A stretch of DNA of 11,107 bases from JAIVJN01 sp036732565 (lineage in GTDB: Bacteria; Acidobacteriota; Vicinamibacteria; Vicinamibacterales; UBA2999): assembly GCA_036732565.1 (NCBI GenBank), contig DAINCF010000218.1:1-11107 (forward strand), read 5' to 3'. Shown here piece after piece: positions 7,449 to 11,107 of this stretch. How positions within the stretch are numbered: position 1 is the first letter of the stretch; each line of letters begins with the position of its first letter. Both the position numbers and the translations under genes were made by a program. A model generated the notes under the pieces. That model was not told the DNA's origin. It saw nothing but the letters and a program-made list of their open reading frames with translations, and made no database searches.

Positions 7449-7477
7449 TCGCCAGGGTGAACGATTTGGCGTAGAAT
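7449..7477 (+). promoter_or_regulatory. Candidate promoter for the HD-domain gene
   Basis: TAGAAT (7472-7477, 5 of 6 match to TATAAT) lies 17 bp downstream of TCGCCA (7449-7454, 4 of 6 match to TTGACA). It sits in the 82-bp gap after the antiporter gene and would give a leader of roughly 27 nt carrying the Shine-Dalgarno at 7500-7505. It is the best-spaced promoter in the window and suggests the HD gene is not simply read through from the antiporter. Confidence 0.5.
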
Positions 7478-7499
7478 CCCCACGGCTTCCAGTCTGTCG

Positions 7500-7505
7500 A
7501 GGAGG
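7500..7505 (+). promoter_or_regulatory. Shine-Dalgarno sequence fixing the HD-gene start
   Basis: A perfect AGGAGG ends 5 nt before the ATG at 7511. It fixes that start codon and, with 9557-9562, is one of only two strong ribosome binding sites in the window. Confidence 0.8.
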
Positions 7506-7510
7506 ATCCG

Positions 7511-8341
7511 ATGGAGATCGATCGCAGGTCGTTTCTTGCATCACTCGGCGGTGTGGCTCTCGTGGAGTCGATGGACTCCGAAGCCAAGGCAGAGGCGCTC
7601 GAGCACTACATGAGCGATCTGCTCGACGCTGCTGTGGCCGGAGACGTGTCCGCCGAAGCGCGAAGCGCGGAGGTGGGGCAGGTCGTGCCTGCGCCGCCCG
7701 AGGCGACGGTCCGCCGAGGCGCCGGCAGTCTCTTCACCCCGCGTGGTCCGGAGAACGACCGGAAGATGCCGGTGCTCGCCGAGATGCCCGACAAGCCGAC
7801 GCTCGTCGACTTCTTCAACCTGCGCTTCGCGCCGGCGAACCATGTGCTGCAGAGCGCCACGCGCGCGTTGAAGACCGGCATGACCGAGGAAATCGTGCTC
7901 GCCTGTCTGTTGCACGACGTCGTGCAGAACCTGATCAAGGTCGATCACGGCTGGTGGGGCGCACAGATGGTGGAGCCCTACGTCTCCGAGAAGATCAGCT
8001 GGGCGATTCGCCATCATCAGGCGTTGCGCTTCTACCCGGATCAATCGGTCGGCTACGAATACCCTGAGTTGTACGTCCGCATGTACGGCAAGGACTACGT
8101 GCCGCCGCCCTACATCAAGCAGACTTACGAGCTCGCGCGCAAGCACAAATGGTACATGGAAGCGCGGCTCATCACGGTGAACGATCTCTACGCGTTCGAT
8201 CCCAACGCGAAGGTGTCGCTCGAGCCGTTCATCGACATCATCGGTCGTCACTTCAAGCAGCCCAAGGAAGGGCTCGGCTTCGACGGGAGCCCGACCGCGC
8301 ACATGTGGCGGACGATGATGTATCCGGACAATCCGCTCTGA
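7511..8341 (+). CDS. HD-domain metalloprotein with twin-arginine (Tat) signal
   Basis: A 276-aa protein whose start is fixed by AGGAGG. Residues 4-17 (DRRSFLASLGGVAL) match the twin-arginine RRxFL motif with a short hydrophobic core, so export of the folded, metal-loaded protein is likely, although no clean AxA cleavage site is visible. After a low-complexity linker (about 20-95) comes an HD-like helical domain: H111 (NHVLQSA), H135-D136 (ACLLHDVVQN), H146 (DHGWWGA), H168/H169 (WAIRHHQALRFYPD) and D225 (TVNDLYAFD). This H...HD...H...H...D order binds two metals. It recalls the PhnZ/MIOX-like diiron oxygenases as much as HD phosphohydrolases. It is distant from both, and the substrate is unknown. 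An amidohydrolase gene follows 94 bp downstream on the same strand. The HD fold is inferred from motifs alone. Confidence 0.72.
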   Translation: MEIDRRSFLASLGGVALVESMDSEAKAEALEHYMSDLLDAAVAGDVSAEARSAEVGQVVPAPPEATVRRGAGSLFTPRGPENDRKMPVLAEMPDKPTLVDFFNLRFAPANHVLQSATRALKTGMTEEIVLACLLHDVVQNLIKVDHGWWGAQMVEPYVSEKISWAIRHHQALRFYPDQSVGYEYPELYVRMYGKDYVPPPYIKQTYELARKHKWYMEARLITVNDLYAFDPNAKVSLEPFIDIIGRHFKQPKEGLGFDGSPTAHMWRTMMYPDNPL

Positions 8342-8435
8342 TCGCACTCGCGCGGGCCATTTACCAACTGCCTGCGACGGCGCCATCCCGGGCGCAGTGG
8401 TATTCGTCCGCGCGGCGCGCCAGCCCAACCAGACC

Positions 8436-9413
8436 ATGATCATCGACTTCCACAATCACTACTACCCGCCCGAGTACCTCGATGCCTTGAAGGCCGGACG
8501 ATCGGCCATCCGCATGGACTTCGACGAGCAGGGCAACCCGCGCCTTCACTATCCGGGGGACTACAACATCCTGGTGCCGGGCCATCGCGATCTGAACTAT
8601 CGCGAACAGGTGCTCGAGGAGCATGGCATCGACATGCAGGTGGTGACGTTCACCACGCCCGGCACGCACATGGAGACACCGGCGTTGGCCGTGGAGCTGG
8701 CGCGGAAGGTGAACGATGCGTATGCGGTCGAACGGCGGCGTCGCCGGCGGTTCACGTTTCTCGCGACATTGCCGTTGAACGATCCCGAGGCGTCGGTGCG
8801 CGAGCTCGAGCGCGCGGTTCGCGAGCTGGAGCTGCCGGGCGCCATGGTCTTCAGCAACGTCAACGGCCGTGCGCTTGCCGATCAGGCGTACCGCCCGTTG
8901 TGGCAGAAGGCCGATGAGCTCGGGGCGGTCATCTACATCCACCCGGCACACCCGGTGGGCGTGGAGGCGATGGAGCAATACTGGTTGATGCCGCTCGTCG
9001 GCTTTCTGATGGACACCACGCTGGCGGCCGCGCACCTGGTGTTCGCGGGCGTGCCGCGGGAGTTCCCGCGCATCAAGTGGGTGCTGTGCCACATGGGCGG
9101 GGCCATCCCGTATCTGGCCGAGCGGCTGGATCGTGGCTACGACGCGTTTGCCGATTGCCGCGGCAACATCGACCGTCCGCCGAGCGAATACTTGAAGCAG
9201 TTCTATTACGACACGGTCAACTTCGATCCGGCGGCGATCGAGCTGGCCATTCGCTTCGCTGGGGTCGAGCATATCCTCGCCGGCAGCGACTACCCGCATC
9301 AGATCGGCAGCATTGCCAGAATGAAGGACGCCATTGGGCGGCTGCCGCTGGATGCCGCGAAACGCGAGGCGATTTTGGGAGAGAATGCCAGAGCGCTGCT
9401 AGACATCTCCTAA
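8436..9413 (+). CDS. Amidohydrolase_2 / ACMSD-type metal-dependent hydrolase or decarboxylase
   Basis: A 325-aa TIM-barrel protein, the normal length for the ACMSD/gamma-resorcylate decarboxylase branch of the amidohydrolase superfamily. The metal ligands are in place: H6 and H8 in DFHNHYYPPEYL, H169 in IYIHPAHP, H219 in LCHMGG and D285 in GSDYPH. Relatives remove a carboxyl group from aminocarboxymuconate semialdehyde or aromatic acids, or hydrolyse lactones and amides; the substrate here cannot be named. No signal peptide is present, so it acts in the cytoplasm. The ATG at 8436 places the HxH motif directly at the N terminus as in relatives; a GTG at 8397 would add 13 atypical residues. Neither start has a Shine-Dalgarno. 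The upstream neighbour is a Tat-exported HD protein, and a cupin gene follows 158 bp downstream. No aromatic ring-cleavage genes are in view. Confidence 0.88.
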   Translation: MIIDFHNHYYPPEYLDALKAGRSAIRMDFDEQGNPRLHYPGDYNILVPGHRDLNYREQVLEEHGIDMQVVTFTTPGTHMETPALAVELARKVNDAYAVERRRRRRFTFLATLPLNDPEASVRELERAVRELELPGAMVFSNVNGRALADQAYRPLWQKADELGAVIYIHPAHPVGVEAMEQYWLMPLVGFLMDTTLAAAHLVFAGVPREFPRIKWVLCHMGGAIPYLAERLDRGYDAFADCRGNIDRPPSEYLKQFYYDTVNFDPAAIELAIRFAGVEHILAGSDYPHQIGSIARMKDAIGRLPLDAAKREAILGENARALLDIS

Positions 9414-9455
9414 GGCCCGATCCAGTACGCTGGAAGTCGGTGTGCCGCGGGCCTT
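9412..9455. terminator. Stem-loop at the end of the amidohydrolase gene
   Basis: AAGGCCCG (9412-9419), which includes the last two bases of the stop codon, pairs perfectly with CGGGCCTT (9448-9455). Inside the 28-nt loop a second hairpin forms: TCCAG (9421-9425), a TACG loop, and CTGGA (9430-9434). The position directly at the stop suggests an mRNA 3' end or protection of the transcript. No U-run follows, so it is not a textbook intrinsic terminator. Confidence 0.4.
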
Positions 9456-9499
9456 GGAAGATGTCTCGCCCAGCGGAGCGGGACAAGGGGATACTGTTT

Positions 9500-9550
9500 C
9501 TAGTGAAGCGAAGCCACCCGGTCTGTTTTCGGGACGTGGAGCTTCGCTAG
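9500..9550 (+). promoter_or_regulatory. Leader hairpin just upstream of the cupin ribosome binding site
   Basis: CTAGTGAAGC (9500-9509) pairs with GCTTCGCTAG (9541-9550) with one G-U pair. In a shifted register AGCGAAGC (9507-9514) pairs perfectly with GCTTCGCT (9541-9548), followed by CAC with GTG and a small inner CCG/CGG stem. The structure ends 6 nt before the cupin Shine-Dalgarno. The two registers could be alternatives. It may be a translation-control leader, an insulating hairpin after the amidohydrolase gene, or one copy of a dispersed repeat. Confidence 0.5.
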
Positions 9551-9556
9551 GATGTG

Positions 9557-9562
9557 AGGAGG
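9557..9562 (+). promoter_or_regulatory. Shine-Dalgarno sequence of the membrane-anchored cupin gene
   Basis: AGGAGG followed by GAG lies 9 nt before the ATG at 9572. It supports that start over the GTG at 9554, which overlaps it, and over the ATG at 9581. Confidence 0.75.
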
Positions 9563-9571
9563 AGACCCACC

Positions 9572-9970
9572 ATGCTGTGGATGAGGAACAGCCCGACCGT
9601 GAAGCTGCTCTGGTGGTCCGCCGCGACCTTGCTCCTCGCGGGCGCGGTCGTGATGGCGGTGCAAGATCAGCCCAACTCGGGCACGCGGCGTGAGCCGCAG
9701 TTCGAGAACGGCGAGGTGAAGGTGTGGAAGTCGATCATCATGCCGAACCAGCCGCTGGCGTTGCATCGGCACGATCACGGGCGCACGATCATCGCGCTCA
9801 AAGGCGGCACCCTCGACGTCGTCGACGGCAGCGGCAAGACGATCAAGAAGATGGAATGGGAGACCGGGAAGGCCTACTGGCTGGGCGTCGACCCTCCTGG
9901 CGAGCAGCACGGCGACCTCAACAAAGGCACCACGCCTATCGAGGTCATCGTCGTCGAAATGCGACAGTAA
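9572..9970 (+). CDS. Small cupin-domain protein with N-terminal membrane anchor or signal
   Basis: A 132-aa protein. Residues 11-31 are a single hydrophobic segment after a Lys/Arg-containing start, so the cupin is either anchored in the inner membrane facing the periplasm or secreted. The cupin barrel shows motif 1 as LALHRHDHGRTIIALKGG (H65, H67, with H69 nearby) and motif 2 as PPGEQHGDLN (H113). The motif-1 glutamate position is Arg71, so the metal site would have three histidines. Small cupins of this kind may be metal-binding sensors, dioxygenase-like enzymes or isomerases; nothing here decides between them. The strong Shine-Dalgarno fixes the start. The gene converges with the secreted Gly-rich protein gene, leaving a 27-bp gap that holds a short tandem repeat. 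Confidence 0.85.
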   Translation: MLWMRNSPTVKLLWWSAATLLLAGAVVMAVQDQPNSGTRREPQFENGEVKVWKSIIMPNQPLALHRHDHGRTIIALKGGTLDVVDGSGKTIKKMEWETGKAYWLGVDPPGEQHGDLNKGTTPIEVIVVEMRQ

Positions 9971-9974
9971 TACA

Positions 9975-9995
9975 GGTGCCTGGGTGCCTGGGTGC
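9975..9995. repeat. Octamer tandem repeat between convergent genes
   Basis: The unit GGTGCCTG occurs twice in tandem (9975-9982, 9983-9990), followed by a partial GGTGC (9991-9995), about 2.6 copies in all. It fills most of the 27-bp gap between the stop codons of the cupin and the secreted protein. Short tandem repeats of this kind can vary in copy number by slipped replication. No function is evident. Confidence 0.6.
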
Positions 9996-9997
9996 AT

Positions 9998-10621
9998 CTA
10001 TTCGAGGATGTCGTAAACGCGCGTCATCTCGGGGACGCGGCGTGACGCGTTCCCGCTCTCCAGTTGGACCTGCACCGAGAGGCGTCGCATGCCAGCATCC
10101 TCCGCGGGCGCGTAGGTATAGAGCAGCTTCCCGCGCCCGCTGATGGTCTCCTCGACGATCAGCTTCGGACCTTCGATGCGGCCCCTCAAGTCGATCTCGC
10201 CGTCGCCAGTCAGGATCGTCTGCCTCTTGCCGTCCGTCGTCACTCTCCACGTGCGGCCATCGCCGTTCGCGAACGCGACCGTCTTGCCGTCATAGGTGAT
10301 GGTCAAACGCTCCGGCGCTTCGCGCATGCGGCGAAGCACCGCCTGCGCGCGCAGACGATCTTCCTCGCTGGGCTGGCCCATGCCTCCGCCGCGTCCGAAC
10401 CCGCCCGGGCGACCGCCGAATCCGCCTCCGCCGCCAGCGCGGCTGCCTTCGCGTCTGCTCGCGATGTCCTCGGGCTTCGTGCTCAGGTCGTGATTCAGCG
10501 TCCAGGCGCCGACGATTGCCAGTGTCTGAGGGATCTCATTTTGCTGCGCCGCACGCGTGTCGAACCCGCTGAGGGCCAACGCCGCCGCGATCGCGGCGCA
10601 TGCGGCCATCTTCGTACGCAT
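9998..10621 (-). CDS. Secreted protein of unknown function with a Gly-rich linker
   Basis: A 207-aa protein. It begins with a signal peptide (MRTKMAACAAIAAALALSGF, likely cleaved near TRAA-QQ). A short segment IVGAWTLNHDLSTKPED (37-52) follows, then a Gly/Arg/Phe-rich linker (62-82) and a charged helix (about 85-103). The C-terminal half is predicted beta-rich (105-207), with LTITYDGKTVAF, GRTWRVTTDG and KLIVEETISGRGKLLYTY. The opening W-LN segment and the late strands look lipocalin-like in style, but I do not recognise a named family and assign no function. The ATG at 10621 has GGAG 7 nt upstream and gives a complete signal peptide; an ATG at 10609 is the alternative. Its 3' end converges with the cupin gene. 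A strong GC hairpin lies 35 bp upstream (10657-10673). Confidence 0.8.
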   Translation of the reverse strand: MRTKMAACAAIAAALALSGFDTRAAQQNEIPQTLAIVGAWTLNHDLSTKPEDIASRREGSRAGGGGGFGGRPGGFGRGGGMGQPSEEDRLRAQAVLRRMREAPERLTITYDGKTVAFANGDGRTWRVTTDGKRQTILTGDGEIDLRGRIEGPKLIVEETISGRGKLLYTYAPAEDAGMRRLSVQVQLESGNASRRVPEMTRVYDILE

Positions 10622-10656
10622 CCTGGTACTCCGCGAGGCCCAGCTACGACCGCCCC

Positions 10657-10673
10657 AGCGCGGCTGCCGCGCT
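10657..10673. other. Perfect GC-rich hairpin upstream of the secreted-protein gene
   Basis: AGCGCGG (10657-10663) and CCGCGCT (10667-10673) form a 7-bp stem with a 3-nt CTG loop; flanking C and G runs (10653-10656 and 10675-10677) can lengthen it around a bulged A. It lies 35 bp before the secreted-protein ATG, either in its 5' leader or in its promoter region. There is no T-run on either strand, so it is not a standard terminator. Confidence 0.4.
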
Positions 10674-10802
10674 AGGGACCCGGTTATGGGCCGGATGAAG
10701 GACAGGCGCGTGGCATACGATGATTATCCGTCGTCGCCGATGGTGTCGCCGCTGAAGAACGTAAAGTGTTTGTTAAAGAGGGCATATGCAGAGGTCCGAC
10801 AG

Positions 10803-10832
10803 CGGACGGCGTGGGCTGCCCTGGTCCGTCCG
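10803..10832. terminator. Hairpin downstream of the second cupin gene
   Basis: CGGACGG (10803-10809) pairs with CCGTCCG (10826-10832), and a second small stem GGG/CCC (10813-10815, 10819-10821) lies in the loop. It begins 14 bp past the stop codon of the minus-strand cupin, where a terminator would be expected. No T-run directly follows on the minus strand. The rest of the gap from 10622 to 10846 holds a somewhat AT-richer patch (about 10755-10790) that may contain a promoter for the secreted-protein gene; no convincing hexamer pair was found. Confidence 0.35.
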
Positions 10833-10846
10833 CCGGCTCGACCCGG

Positions 10847-11107
10847 TCACTCGTATGGTCGCATGCTGAGGGGCTGATCTTTTCTCACGATGAACGTGAC
10901 GTGCATCCGTGCGGTCCGGCTGCCGTCGTTGTAGATCGCGTGCACGCGATCTGCCGGGACGACGAACGATTCGCCGGCGGCAAATGCAGCATTGCGCTCG
11001 CCGTCCTGTTCGACCGTCACCTCACCCTCGGCAACGATCGCCAGCATCGTGCCAGGATGGCGATGTCGTGGGGCGTGCGCGCCTGGTTCCAGGACATCGA
11101 CCGCGGC
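10847..11107 (-). CDS. Cupin-domain protein, C-terminal part, cut by window edge
   Basis: The minus-strand frame is open from the window edge through 86 residues to the TGA at 10847; the true start lies outside. The sequence is a nearly complete cupin_2 barrel. Motif 1 reads PGAHAPRHRHPGTM (residues 8-21; H15, H17), then LAIVAEGEVTV. Motif 2 reads GESFVVPADRVHAIYN (45-60; H56, N60), a good match to G-x5-P-x-D-x2-H-x3-N. The usual motif-1 glutamate falls on Met21, so the metal site appears to be three histidines. An internal ATG at 11047 is not the start because motif 1 lies before it. The role cannot be assigned; proteins of this size are often single-domain metal-binding cupins. It is soluble as far as seen and clearly different in sequence from the anchored cupin at 9572-9970. 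Confidence 0.88.
   Translation of the reverse strand, partial: AAVDVLEPGAHAPRHRHPGTMLAIVAEGEVTVEQDGERNAAFAAGESFVVPADRVHAIYNDGSRTARMHVTFIVRKDQPLSMRPYE

Noticed and set aside
8342..8435. GC palindromes such as GGCGCGCC between the HD and amidohydrolase genes
   Set aside because: Short GC-only palindromes are expected by chance at this base composition, and no longer stem or T-run is associated with them.
7511..9970. A defence or mobile gene cluster
   Set aside because: No nuclease, helicase, transposase, integrase, toxin or repeat array is present. HD, amidohydrolase and cupin proteins have ordinary metabolic relatives, and base composition does not visibly differ from the flanks.
10686..10877. 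A 63-codon plus-strand frame starting ATGGGC with AGGGA upstream
   Set aside because: It overlaps the 3' end of the minus-strand cupin gene by about 30 bp, has no recognisable features, and runs through a hairpin. It could be a small gene, but nothing beyond an open frame supports it.

Overview
The window is about 11.1 kb of high-GC DNA densely packed with protein-coding genes on both strands. It reads as an ordinary chromosomal segment of a free-living Gram-negative bacterium. A TolB-like periplasmic beta-propeller, a Tat-type signal on an HD protein, a Gly-rich secreted protein and small membrane-anchored or soluble cupins would suit an Acidobacteriota member, perhaps of the Vicinamibacteria type, but this placement is inference: there is no rRNA or other marker gene. 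I see no tRNA, rRNA, CRISPR array, transposase, integrase or phage gene.

Layout. 1-551 (minus): N-terminal part of an M20 metallopeptidase, cut by the window edge. 577-1947 (plus): TolB-like protein, divergent from the peptidase with only 25 bp between start codons. 1954-2958 (minus): secreted GDPD/Aim6-like phosphodiesterase, convergent with tolB (6 bp gap). 3062-5320 (minus): polyphosphate kinase 1. 5440-7428 (plus): CPA2/Kef-type cation:proton antiporter with C-terminal RCK domains, divergent from ppk1. 7511-8341 (plus): HD-domain protein with a twin-arginine signal. 8436-9413 (plus): amidohydrolase_2/ACMSD-type metal enzyme. 9572-9970 (plus): membrane-anchored cupin. 9998-10621 (minus): secreted protein of unknown function with a Gly-rich linker. 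10847-11107 (minus): C-terminal part of a second cupin, cut by the window edge.

How the genes may work together. The phosphodiesterase and ppk1 lie in tandem on the minus strand and both belong to phosphate metabolism, but the 103-bp gap between them holds its own repeats, so a shared transcript is uncertain. The plus-strand run of HD protein, amidohydrolase and cupin consists of three predicted metal-binding proteins. They could form a loose functional group, but gaps of 94 and 158 bp and a hairpin before the cupin make a tight operon unlikely.

The non-coding DNA is the less ordinary part. The 25-bp divergent start region carries face-to-face -10-like hexamers. Several start codons sit 6-10 nt after a -10-like hexamer and lack a Shine-Dalgarno sequence, which suggests leaderless transcripts. 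Several gaps carry clear inverted repeats or hairpins (2974-2995, 3036-3060, 5391-5419, 9412-9455, 9500-9550, 10657-10673, 10803-10832), and one carries a short octamer tandem repeat (9975-9995). No new defence, mobile or biosynthetic system is evident. The most interesting coding lead is the Tat-exported HD protein, whose ligand spacing recalls diiron HD oxygenases.
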